Shown: positions 31,802 to 42,578 of the stretch, piece by piece
How the letters are laid out: each line of letters begins with the position of its first letter
Numbering within the stretch: position 1 is the stretch's first letter
Notes under the pieces: generated by a model
The model's database searches: none
What the model was told of the DNA's origin: nothing
What the model saw: the letters and a program-made list of their open reading frames with translations, nothing else
NCBI GenBank assembly: GCA_008729055.1
Contig: SDUX01000161.1
Location: forward strand, 1-64,000
Source of the DNA: Pyropia haitanensis
Lineage: Eukaryota > Rhodophyta > Bangiophyceae > Bangiales > Bangiaceae
Reading direction: 5' to 3'
DNA length: 64,000 nt
Translations under genes and position numbers: made by a program

Positions 31802-33845
31802 GCATCTGATTGGGTGTCGCTGTAGCCGGCGACGCACATCTCGGATTGGGGCCGCGGCCGACGAAACGAATGTACAGTCGGATCCAGTTTAGCACGCGGA
31901 TCTCGACGCGCGGCGCCACCGGACGACGGCGGTGGAGGCGGTGGCGGGGGCGGCGGCGGTCGTGGTGGCGCCGGCGGTTGTCGTGACGTCGGCGTTTGCG
32001 CTCCCCGCTGCCCGCCGTGTGGCCCCGCCGAGAGCGGACGGCGCCGTCGTCGACGCGCCCGCGTGGCGGCGGGGTGTGGCCCCGTCGGCAGCGGTGGCCG
32101 CCCGGAGCAGCTGCCCCACACCAGCGGCGACGACCGCGTCGGCACTGTCGGGGAAAGGAGAGGGTGTCGGCGGCCGCGTGCGGCGGCCACCGGCTCTCAG
32201 ACTCAAACAAACAAAAACGATGGCACGAGGCGGGCGTCTGACGCTGCCCGCCGTTCTTCTGTGCATCCCCACTGAGGCGGCCGCAGCAGGCACCCCCGCA
32301 CCTCTCCCGCCACACAAAAAAAAAAGAAAGCAACAGCAGTCACAACGCCCGCCATGAGAGGGACTCGTGGAAGACCGCCACAACATGCCCACCGTAAAGG
32401 GGGGACATGGGTCGCAATGGCACCCACCTCTGGCGGCCGCGCCACCCACGCCCGCCACATGCGTACTGTGGGGATAGAGGGGCGGGCAATTCCCTGCGTG
32501 GGCGACCCGCACGGACGCGGCGGGGTGGCGGCGCCGCGGTGGCGCCCCAAAAACGGGCCGCCACGGCCACGGCGGTGCACCACAAAGTCGGCCGCCCCAT
32601 CACCCAGCAGGGCCGCGGCGGCCACGGCTGGCGGTGCCACCACCACCGTCGCATGCGGGTCGGCCCAGGTGGGCGCAGGTGCCGGCCGCGACGCCGCCGC
32701 CGCGACCGCCCCCCCTTCTCGCCATCGCCATGGCAGACGGCCACACTGCTGGCGCGGCCTCCCGGGCGGGGGACGCGACCAAGGCGGTCGCAGCCGCCGC
32801 CGCCGCATCGCCGCCGCCACCACCGCCGCCGCCACAAAAGGTGGAGGTCCTCACCGCAGGCAACGGGGCCGCGAGGTGGGCGCCGGCTCCCGCCCGCACG
32901 CGTGCACCAGCCGATGGACACACCATAAACGCGCAACGAGCCACCGGGCGGCCTGCACCCGCCGCGGCACGCAGCGGCCTCGTGACGGCGGTTGTCGCGG
33001 CGCGCCCTGCCGCCGGGCCCGTGCCGCTGTCAGCGCAGCCGGTGCCGCCCCGTCGGGGCGGCCGGCGCGGCTGCCGCGTCGGCCGCCGCCGCCGCGGTCG
33101 CTATAGGAGCGATCATCGCCGCCGGCCGCCGGACGGGTGGTCGCCACCGCCGCCCCGTCGACGACGTCCCCGCGCACTGTCCCGCGGCAGCGTCTGCCGC
33201 AGGGCGTCTGCACGGCCGGGGACGCCGACGGCCAGACTGCCGCGCCCACCCACCACACGCTGGTCGCCACCGCCACCACCACCACCAGCCACCGGGTCGG
33301 CCGTGGTGGCCTCACCGCAGCGGGGTAACCGCGCGACGGGGGATAGCCGCAGCGGCAGCGGCCCACGGCGGGGTGCCTCGTATACAGGGTGGTGGGGAGG
33401 GGGCCAGGAGGCGCAGCCACCGCCCCTGCCGTTGCCGCCACCGTCACCGCTGCCATCGCCGCCACGGCCGTCGCTGCTGCCCGCGAGGTCGAGGCCAAAG
33501 ACATCGCCACACTCTATCGGCACCTGTCGGCGGGGGGAACCGCCGCGGCCGTGTACAGCGGGGGAGCGGGGGCGGGATCGTGTCATGGATGCTTAGCGGG
33601 GGAGGGTCGAAACGGGGCGCGGGGGAAAGATTGTGGGGGATGCGGAGCGTGGCACAAACAGTCAAGCGCTGTGACCAGGGGAGGAGCAACGGGTGCGCGC
33701 CGCGTCGGGCGTCGGCGGCTGTTGACGGGCGGGCTGGCGGCGGCCGCCGTTCTCGTGGCAGCCGCGGCGCTCGCAACGGTCGCTCCCCCCCCCCCCCCCC
33801 AATCCGCGGCGCGCCGCCCGCAACGCCGAGCGGCGGGGCGGCCGG
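31802..33845. other. Intergenic; several competing open frames, none called
   Basis: GC-rich but not pure triplet repeat. A minus-strand AUG frame from 33504 (MSLASTSRAAATAVAAM, with a signal-peptide-like start) runs to 32851. Plus-strand frames over 33389-33800 include a possible membrane segment (LLTGGLAAAAVLVAAAALA). Frames on both strands look similarly protein-like, so composition cannot decide. Confidence 0.4.
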
Positions 33846-34058
33846 TCAAGGCGGCTCCCCCCGCGGCAGCCGCACGCACATGGCCCACTCGCAGCAGTCG
33901 GAGCCGTAGTTCACTTGGAAAGCGCGCGCGCCGGGCGGGTCGGCCGGCGGCGGCGGCTCGGTCGGGTGGGGAAAGACGGGGCGGAGGATCCGCCACGCCT
34001 CGCCCTTACGCACAATGTAGGGGCGGTGCGGGGGGGAGGCCGCCGCACACGGGGGGGG

Positions 34059-34090
<32 letters not shown>

Positions 34091-35257
34091 GGCGGCCGCC
34101 GCGGGGGGCGGTCGCTCCGCCTCCCCTCCCGCATCACCACACCGAGGTACCCCGTCGGACGGGGGGGTGGCGGGCGGAGGCGAGGAGTCAGAGTCGGTAT
34201 CCCAGGCGTCCGCCTCCCCCTCCTCCTCCGCCTCCCCCCCCCCCCCGCCGTCGCCGCCCGGGCGGATCCAGCCCGGCCCCACCGCCGCGCGCGCATCGGC
34301 GAGCGGCACCGCCGCCAGCCGCGCAAACGTCGCCGCCCGGTCGGCGGGCGTGTCGCCCGCCGTCACCGCCAGCCGCGAGCCGAGGCCGAGCAGCACCTTG
34401 GCGTCATAGTAGTGGCGCACCACGTCGGGCGGCGCCTTGGCGGGCAGCCCCGCCGCGACGCGCGCCCAGTCCTTGCCGTGCGCCCAGTGGAGGGCGAGGA
34501 AGGTCGCCCGCTCCGCGGCGGACCACGTGACCGCGGACCGGGCGGCGCCGGCCGCGGCGGGCGGGTCGGCCAGCCGCTGGGGGCTGGTCCGGAGGTCGGG
34601 GATGGTGGCGAGGTTGGCTTCCCACCGGGGGCGGGAGGCACCAAACGGAAAGCGGCTGCTCCACCGGTCGGCGCTGCAGCCGCTCCCGTCCCCGTCGCTG
34701 GTGCTGCCATTGCTGCCGTCGCCATCAGTGCTGCTGCCGTCGCGGCCATCCGCGTCGCGGCCGCGCCGGCCGTTGCCGTCCCCGTCTGGGCCGCGGCCGT
34801 ACCAGTCGCCGCCGCCGGTGCCGCCGCCAATGGGGCCCACGCCGGCACTACCGACGGCCCTGCCACTGCCAGTGGTGCCGCTGCTGCTGCTGCGGGCAAA
34901 GGCGCTGCCACCGCGTCCACCACTGCCGGCACTGATGCTGCTGCTGCCGCTGCCGCTGACGCCGCGGCGTCCGCCCCCACCCGCGCTGCTGCTGCTGCAC
35001 CCGCTGCCGCTGTCGCTGCCCCTGTCACTGCTGCCACTGCTGCCACTGCTGCCATTGCCGCTGCCACTGCCGCTGCCGCTGCCGCCACTGCTGTTGCTAG
35101 CGTCGTCGCCGCGGTCGCTGCCGCTGCCGCTGGTTGCAGCGCTGCCCAGCGGGGTGCCCGCATGGCTGGCGGCGGCCGCACCACCGCACGCCGACAGCGG
35201 CAGGCACGCCGGCGCGCATGGGCAGGGCGCGGCGGCGTCGGTTGTCGCTGCCGCCGC

Positions 35258-35294
<37 letters not shown>

Positions 35295-35716
35295 TCGTCA
35301 AGCAGCCCCACTCCGTCCGCCGCCGCCGCGGCAGTCACAGTGGCCGCTGCTGCCGCCGTTGCCGCCGCCGCTGCGCCCAGCCGCCGCCGCTTGGCCCGCC
35401 GCACGCCGCCCGCGAGCGACGGCGGCGACGATTCCGCCCCGACCGCCGCGGCGGCGGCGGCGGCGGCCGCCGCCGCCGCCGCCCGCCGCCGCCGCCGCCG
35501 CCGCCGCCGACGCCGCCGCCGCGGCGTCAGCGCCGCCGCGCCGCCGCCGGTCGACGGCGACAGCGGCGGCGGTGGCGGTGGCGGCCCCGTTAACGGTGCG
35601 CCAGTGGCCAGCACGCTCGCGCCACCGCCCGGCGGGGCGGCCGCAAGGGGGATGGCCGCTGCGGTGAGGGGTCCTACAACTGCGACGGGCGTTACCACAC
35701 CCCCGCCCACCCCCAT
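33846..35716 (-). CDS. SANT/Myb-domain protein, probably chromatin-associated
   Basis: About 620 residues. The start at 35716 (MGVGGGVVTPVAV) follows a leader. The N-terminal half is disordered: poly-Arg and poly-Ala, a basic KRRRLG motif, then long Ser/Gly and Asp/Gly repeats. A SANT domain follows (WSAAERATFLALHWAHGKDW...VVRHYYDAKVLLG, near 34390-34540) with the tryptophan/HGKDW and YY features of corepressor-type (MTA, CoREST, Ada2-like) SANT domains. After an acidic linker the frame shifts at C/G runs (34234-34246 or 34051-34058). A conserved-looking C terminus then appears in the next frame (RPYIVRKGEAWRILRPVFPH and FQVNYGSDCCEWAMCVRLP), ending at 33846. In the original frame the protein would end at 33911 with an Arg-rich tail. 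The partner complex is unknown. Confidence 0.7.
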
Positions 35717-38700
35717 CTCGAGGTCGACCAGGATCAGCTGCCAGGGCAAAAAAATAGCCGTCAGCACGCGCACGCCACGCGTCGGCAGGGCGGGAGCGCG
35801 ACGGGGGTCCGGGGTTGCGGGGGGGGAGGGTACTGAACGAGGAAGTCGTACCGGGGGGGGGGGGGTGTCGACCGACGCGGGCGGGAGTGAGCCGGAAATT
35901 GACGGGCACGACGGCGGGAGAGCCGCGGGAGGGGGAAAGGGGGAGAGCCGGGGGTGGGGGGGGGGGAGAGGGGGGGGACGGGTGAAGCGGAGGCGGGAGC
36001 TCAGCGCGGGCGGGGCGGGGTAACCACAACGATGCCGCGGCGCGGTGTGCGGCAGCGCGGCGACGGCCGAACCCGTGGCCCTGACCGCCGGGCCGCGGCC
36101 GGGATCCCGTCCTGAAATGTGGCACGCGACGGGTGGGTGTGGGTGGGTGGGGGCTGCGCTTGGCCAGTCCGTCTCGGGGCGGTCCCGCGTGGCGGTCTCG
36201 GTGAACACCCACTTGACACGTTTCGGTTCGGATGGGTACGGGCAGCGCCCTCCTATGCATGCATACCCATGTTTTTTTCCAAACAGATACGAAGACAGGA
36301 CTGTACTGTACCTCGGAGCGGATGTACAGCCCGGTTTCCGCAGCTGAGCACCGAACGAACAGACGCTGGGGCAAGCAAGTGCAAGGCTCGACCGCGTCGC
36401 CCGCGGCAGTGGCGTTCACTGCTGCGCGCCGCGGGAGCACACAGGCCGCAGGGTGCCCCTCTGGGAGGTTTCGTCCTGGCGGCTGCACTCGGCGGAGCCG
36501 CTGTAGCCGCTGCCGTGCCCCCCGCGTCCGCTGCGGGATACAGCACCCTGCACTCTTGCCGCTGGTCGCGCGCGGTCGCGGTGGGACTGCCGGTGTGAGC
36601 AATATCCTTGTATGAGTGCACACAGAGAGAGGAATACGAGCATGAGCACCGCCGACCTGCCTCAATGGTTGGGCGCGGGCTTTGTATTCTTGCAGCCGGC
36701 GCGGAGCGGCATAGGCACACACGGTGGGGGGAGTGACAAAACCGAGTGTGGAGGTGAGGCTGGACGGCCGCAGTGGCGGGAATGAAAGGATCAAGGGCTT
36801 CCGCTCCGGCGACGACATGCCGAGGGAGGAAGAAAAGGAGGCCCCTCGCTGGTGGACTGGCGACGGAGGGGAAGGGCGACGGGGAGGGGGGGCAGCAAAG
36901 GGGGCGCAGTCTCGAGCAGAGCCGCCACAGCCGGGAAGCGGCACTGCGGAAGCCGCGACCGTCAGGATGCGGCCGTTTCCTCGTGGGGAACAGTGCGGCT
37001 ACCTCGCCCTCTGTACTTCCCCGCTGTCCCTCGTCGTGCCCACCCCCGCCCTCGAGCGGCGCCGCTTTCTTTCCCATTTTTCCCTAGCTGGCCCCCTGAC
37101 CTCCCCCGTTGGCCCGTACGCCGACCCCTTTGGCGGTCCAGTGTCGGGGTCCCACCGTGCGTATTGCTCCCAAGCACTGCGCAGCTGTGTAACTTTGGGG
37201 GCCCCAGTCTCCGTTGGATGCTGCAGGTCCCATCTGCTCTTGTTCTTTCGCCGCTTGGACGCACGGTCAGCCGACGCGCCTCCAATCCTGCGCCCCTATC
37301 CTCCCTGGGCAACCATTCCCCCGCGGTTGCCCCCCCCTGACTGTTACCGGAAACGACGGACGCCGTCCACGCCCCCTGTGCCTGCTCCGTACCGCCGATT
37401 CAATTCCCGTCCGCTGCAGTGCGCCCCGCCCACCACCTTTCCGCGTGCGCCCCTCCACCGCCCACGGTCGCTGCCGTCCCCTTCCTCACCCCCGTTGTGG
37501 TCCCCCCTGCCATCGGTTGCTCCCCACCCAGCCTGCTGGCGCTGCATTCCCTCGTCCTGCTGCCGCCGCTGGGGTTCCAGCGGTGGTGGCGGCGGGGAGA
37601 GGGAACTGCGCGTTCTCGCCCCCCCCCCCCAGCAACAACGCCGCTCCCTCTGGGAGCACCCCTCCGCCATCGACGCCATCATGGAGTACCACAGCACACT
37701 TTCTGACAGGTGCCTCGGTGGGCGCCGCGGCCCTGTGCCGTGGACGCCGCGCCCGTTGTTCCCCACGCGCCGGCATGATTGGCCGACCGGGTGCCTTCAA
37801 TCCCGGCGGAATCCATGTACACGGGAGCGTGTGTACATACACGCAAGGCCACCCTGGCTGACACCGGCGAGCCCGTTTTTTTCCATCCCCAGTGCCCGCT
37901 CTCGAGGCGCGCACCCCGCCGAGCGGACCGAGTGACGGCGACGAGCGAGCGACGGGGACAGAGCGCACCCCGCACGCGCGGCGTGCGGCCGCGCCGCCGC
38001 GGCGGCCGCCCCGACCGAGGCGTCGGCCACTTGGCGGCGGGCGGGCGGGCCAAGCCGCGGCGGGCGCTGCCAAGCGCCGCCCACGCCCAGCCGCCCCACA
38101 CCGCGGCGGGCCCGCCCGCCGCGCCGCGCCGGCCGCGGGCGGTGGGTGCCACGGCCGCGCGGGCGGCGCGCCCCCCCCGCTGCCGCTCCAGTGTGCTGCC
38201 GCCGCCCCCGCCGGTCCGCCGCGGCGGCCCCGACCCGCCGCGGCACCCCAGCGTGGGTGACGTGCCCGCCCGCCGCCGCGTTCCCCCCCCCCCGCCCCAT
38301 CCGCCGCCGCCCGCGGCGCGCCGTGGCGGTCCCCTGCAGCGGCGTCGCGGCGACCGCGGGGCGTGTCGGCGGGAGGCGCTGCGCGCGCCCCCCCCCCTGC
38401 GCGCCCCCCCCCCTGTGCGCCCCCTCCCATCTCCCTCCTGACTCCCATCCTTCTGGCCACTCGCCCTCACTCTATCTTCCCCCCCCCCCCCCCCTCCCCG
38501 CTCTCTCCCCGCCCGCCTCCCCCGTCCGCCCCCACCCCTCACCGCCGGCCGCCGCTCCCCGCTTTGCCCCGCCGCCGCCACCGCCGCCGCGAGCCGCCGC
38601 GGCTCGTGCGCAGGGGGGCGGCCGTCAGCCGCCGCCGCCGCCGCGGCGCGCGCGCGCGGCGCCCGGCCGGTGTCACACCCCCCCGTTGACCCCACCGGTC

Positions 38701-38799
38701 GCGGCGGACGGGTCGCGCGCGGGGCGGCCGCGCGCGTGGGGCCGCGGCGGCCAGCCGCGGCACGGGCGCGGCGTCGGGCGGCGGCGGTGGCGGCGGCGT

Positions 38800-38836
<37 letters not shown>

Positions 38837-39210
38837 CGTTTTTTTGGGTGTGGGCGTGTGCGGGCGGGGGGCGACAGCGGGGGGGTGTCTGCGCTGCGCG
38901 GCGGCGGCGGTGGCCCGAGGCGCTGAGCTGCGACGCGGCTGCACGGCGGTGGCGGTTGGCGGCGTGCCCCCCGTCTCACCCCCCCACCCATCCCCGGCCG
39001 AGTCGTCTGCGCGCCTGGTCTTGCTCCCCTTTGTACTCCGCTGCCGGCTGCTTGGGCGGGGACGGGACCGCCGGTGGTGTCGCTGCCCACGCCTCTTTCT
39101 CTTTCTTTGCCTCTTCTTCCACCAGCTGGTGCCCGACTTGCCCGACTACCCGCGTGCCCCTCCGCCCCCTCCCTGCCCCCTCCCCCCTCCCCCCCCTTCC
39201 CCGCGGCACC
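35717..39210. other. Long intergenic region, no gene I can defend
   Basis: It lies between the heads of a minus-strand gene (35716) and the plus-strand kinase (39211). 36200-36720 is lower in GC. A plus-strand AUG-like frame at 36119-36598 ends in a hydrophobic stretch (GGFVLAAALGGAAVAAAVP) but has no other support. 37000-37700 is C-rich and non-repetitive. 37815-37835 has an imperfect inverted repeat around GTACA/TGTAC. 38450-39210 is pyrimidine tracts plus GGC repeats and ends in the C/T-rich leader of the kinase. Confidence 0.4.
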
Positions 39211-41600
39211 ATGGCGACACTCCGCCACGACGCGCCGCCGGCGATGGGCGGGTGGCTAGTCAAGGAGGGCTCCTTTCGCCGCCGTTACCGGCGGTACGTG
39301 CGGCTCAAGGGCACCATCCTGTCCAACCACCACTCGGAGGCGTCGCCGGCCACGTGGGAGGTCAACGTGTCGGACGTGGCCGTCACGCCCGGCAGCCGGA
39401 CCGGGGAGCTGGTGCTGACGCTCCCCGACCGGCGGGTGTCGTTCTTTGCCGACTCGCCGGAAGAGGCGGCCGCGTGGACGCGCGCGCTGACCGCCGTTGC
39501 GACGCGGCGCATCGAGGACGCGTACGAGCTGGGCGCCCGCCTCGGCGAGGGCGCCTTTGCAACGGTCGTGCGGGGGGTGGACCGCGCGACGCGGGAGCCG
39601 GTGGCGGTCAAGGTGATCAACAAGGACGCGTTTGACGACCGGGAGATGGAGTTTGTCGTCCGCGAGACGGCCATCATGAAGGCGATTGACCACCCGAATA
39701 TCGTAGCCGTGCGGGACGTGTACGAGAGCAGCAGCTTCCTGTACCTGGTGCTGGAGCTGCTCGAGGGGGGGGAGCTGTTTGACCTCGTCGCGTCCGCGGG
39801 GTCCCTGTCGGAGCAGCGCGCGTCAGAGGTCATGCGCGGGTACGTTGCTGCGGCGTGGGTGCTGGGGGGAGGGTGGGCGGGGGAGGGGGGGTTGGCGCTC
39901 TGGCAGATGAGTGGCGCGTCATGGGAGGGGGCGACGGAGGCGGGCGTCGGCTTGGCACACCACCTTGGAGCAGGGCCGCGCCTGGGGCTGTATTAATGCG
40001 GGACGTGGCGGACGCCGTGCTCGCACTCTCCTTGGTGGCCTCTCTTTGTGGTTGGCAGGGTTGTCAGTGGGCTGGCGTACCTGCACGGTCAGGGCATCTG
40101 CCACCGAGACATCAAGGTACGTCCGCGGTCAGAGGGGGCTGCTGGTGGGAGGTCTGAGCAGCCGCTTGACCGCCGTCTGCGGCGTGGTAGTGGCGAGGGC
40201 GGGGTGGGCACTGGGGCGTACGTGTCAGCCGTAGCCGGGGGTCTGTCCTCGCTTGCTGTAGCGCGTCGAGGGCTGTGTCGCCTTGGGGTGAGCGGCGTGT
40301 TCCATAGGCACGAGCCGACCATTAACGTTTGTGCGCTGCTTGCTCCTTTTCGCCTGTTGGCACCGCCACCGTCGTCTGCTGCTTGCCCTGGATTCTGTGT
40401 GGGCATGGATACTGCACGTGGGCGCCCGACGGCACCCGTTGTGCGCCGCTCTTTCGCACGTCTTTTTTCCGTTGTGTCTTCCTGGTTGGGCAGCCAGAAA
40501 ATATCCTCGCCACGTCCAAGACGTGGCCGCTGGAGGTGAAGCTCAGCGACCTCGGCATGGCGCACAGCCACCTGGAGGATGACGGCGACGGGAAGGCGGA
40601 CAGCTTTTATGCCGACGACGACGACGGGTCCAACCCGTCGTGCACGCCGCGCTCGTCTGGCCGCAGCTGCGGGCCGTCAGCGGCGTCTGCGCCCGCCACC
40701 AGTGGGAATGCCTCCCAGTTCCAGATGCCCTCTACCACCGGCCAGTCGGCTCCCCCTGGGACGGGTCGTGCTGGCGACGGCGCGGGCGGCCACCTGATTG
40801 GCACCCCCGGCTACGTGGCGCCTGAGGTCATCCGGCGGCTGCCCGGCGCCAACGCGCCGCCGTCCGACATGTGGTCTGCGGGCGTTGTCCTGTACATCCT
40901 CCTCTCTGGCAAGATGCCGTTTTACGGCCGCAACGACGCCGAGTGCCTCGCGCGTACCGCGTCTGGGTCCTACACCATGCCCGCCCGCGAGTGGTCCCGC
41001 GTCAGCCCCGCGGCGGTGTCGCTCGTCCGCGGGATGCTGTGCGTGGACCCGAGCAAGCGCCTCACCGCGACGGCCGCGCTGCAGCACCCGTGGCTCGCGT
41101 CCCCGTCCACCCTCTCCGCCTCCCCCCTCGACAACAACCTGTCTGGCCTGCACTCGAGCCGCCGGAAATTCCGCCGCGCCGTCATGGCGTGCATCACCAT
41201 GCAGCGGATGCAGCGGGCGGTGGCGGCCGGCAAGGCGTCGTCGTCGGCCGCGTCGGCCGCGTCGGCGGGGTCGGTCGTGTCGGCGGCGTCGTCCGCGTCA
41301 GCGGCGCCAGGCGGGGAGGGGGAGGCGTGGCGGCCAGCGCGGGGGGTGGCGGCCGCTCCGCCCACCGTGCGGCCGCTGCCGAGAGGCGTCGCGGCGGCGC
41401 CCGCCGTGCGGGCGGCACCCGCTGGCAGCGCGGCCGCGCGGCCCGTGCCGCGGCCTCCGTCAGACGGGGGTAGCGGCGGCGGCGGCGGCGGCCGGACGGC
41501 GAGAGGAGGGGTGGCGGCGCCACCCACGGCGCGGCCACGGACCCGGGCGGCGCATGTCAGTGGTGGGGGTGGCACGAGGGCGCGGGGTCCCGTTGGGTAG
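39211..41600 (+). CDS. PH-domain Ser/Thr protein kinase (CAMK-like), two introns
   Basis: 597 residues from three exons: 39211-39839, 40059-40116, 40494-41600. Introns start GTACGT and end CAG; frames join exactly. Residues 11-97 form a pleckstrin-homology domain (GGWLVKEGSFRRRYRRYVRL ... AAAWTRAL), suggesting membrane phosphoinositide binding. The kinase domain runs 108-430: glycine loop LGEGAFATVV, Lys134 in VAVKVI, RETAIMK, catalytic HRDIKPEN (Asp227), then DLG rather than DFG (Asp248), APE at 338-340, and DMWSAGVVLYILL. Between DLG and GTPGYVAPE is an insert of about 80 residues, acidic then Ser/Pro-rich. After the kinase, SRRKFRRAVMACITMQRMQR (451-470) resembles the calmodulin-binding autoinhibitory helix of CAMK kinases. 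The C terminus is Ala/Pro/Arg low complexity. The substrate is unknown. Confidence 0.92.
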
Positions 41601-42578
41601 GGCCGCTACGGCGCCGGCCTGCGCCCCTGGCGGCGGGCAGTATTCGCTGTCTGCGGCACGCGCGGCACGGGGCGTTGCACTCTTGACCTCTCCGTTTTTA
41701 TTTCTTTTGTATTTCTTTCTGTCGTTGCTTGTGCGTCGTCGGTGTTGCTCGTGGACCTTGCCTGCGGATGTGCGCCCCGTGTGTGGGGGGTGCGCCGTCG
41801 TCGCCGTCGTCGACCGTGGTGTGGCCGAACAGCCGACGTCTGGCACGCACTCCCACCAGCCTTGTTCCTCAAGAGAGCTCCTCAGCTCTGTTGAGCCCGC
41901 TGACAGTACAAGTATCTCGATCGTGGCTCGCCAGGAGCGCGGAGACGTGTCTGCTCATGGTAAATAGTGGACGTTTTCTTGCCAACGAAATCCGGTGGGG
42001 TGCTTGGACGATCGAAAAAATCATGGTCACCGACAGCAGCCAGAGGGCGGGGAGTCTCACGTTTCGCAGCTTCTAGCCACGGCCGCGCGGGCGCGCCTTT
42101 TTTTTTTTTTTCTTTTTCTTTCCCCGCCGCCCAACTTGCCAGCCACGTCCCCCCCTCGTGCAGCCCCCTTTTTTCGCGCACCCCGCCGCCGCCCGCCCCG
42201 CGTGGCCGGCACAACCGCCCGGCCGGCTACCAAAGCGCGCCATTTGACCCGCCCCCTCCCGTCCGGCCCGGCGGACAGCAGCGGCTGGCGGCGGCGGCGG
42301 CGGCGGCACGGCCGGCCGCAGCTGCACCCCGCCCCCCCCCGCCCCCCCCCCCCCCCGATCGCGTACTCCCGCCGCCCCCCCCGCGCCCCCCCCCCCCACG
42401 ACGCCGCGCCGCCAGCCGCCCGCCGTCTGCCGGTGGGTGCCACTGCGCGGGGGACACGCCCCCCGCCCCCCCCCCGGCCGCGCCGCGCCGGGCCACCGCG
42501 CGCGCGGCGGCGCGGCGGCCACGGGGCGGCGCGGCCGCGGGGGCGGGGGCGACCGAGCGGGCACCCGTCGAGCGCGCC
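41601..42578. other. Intergenic: kinase 3' region and ARS2 promoter/leader
   Basis: 41830-42070 is an island of near-normal GC and may be the promoter of the next gene. 42095-42180 is a T/C-rich leader-like tract (T-run at 42099-42110). 42240-42560 is C-run and Ala/Pro-coding low complexity with the ARS2 frame open but no AUG before 42579. Confidence 0.45.

Noticed and set aside
41869..42076. Short frames on both strands in the island before ARS2
   Set aside because: Both look protein-like but start with GTG or lack a start; promoter DNA is the simpler reading.
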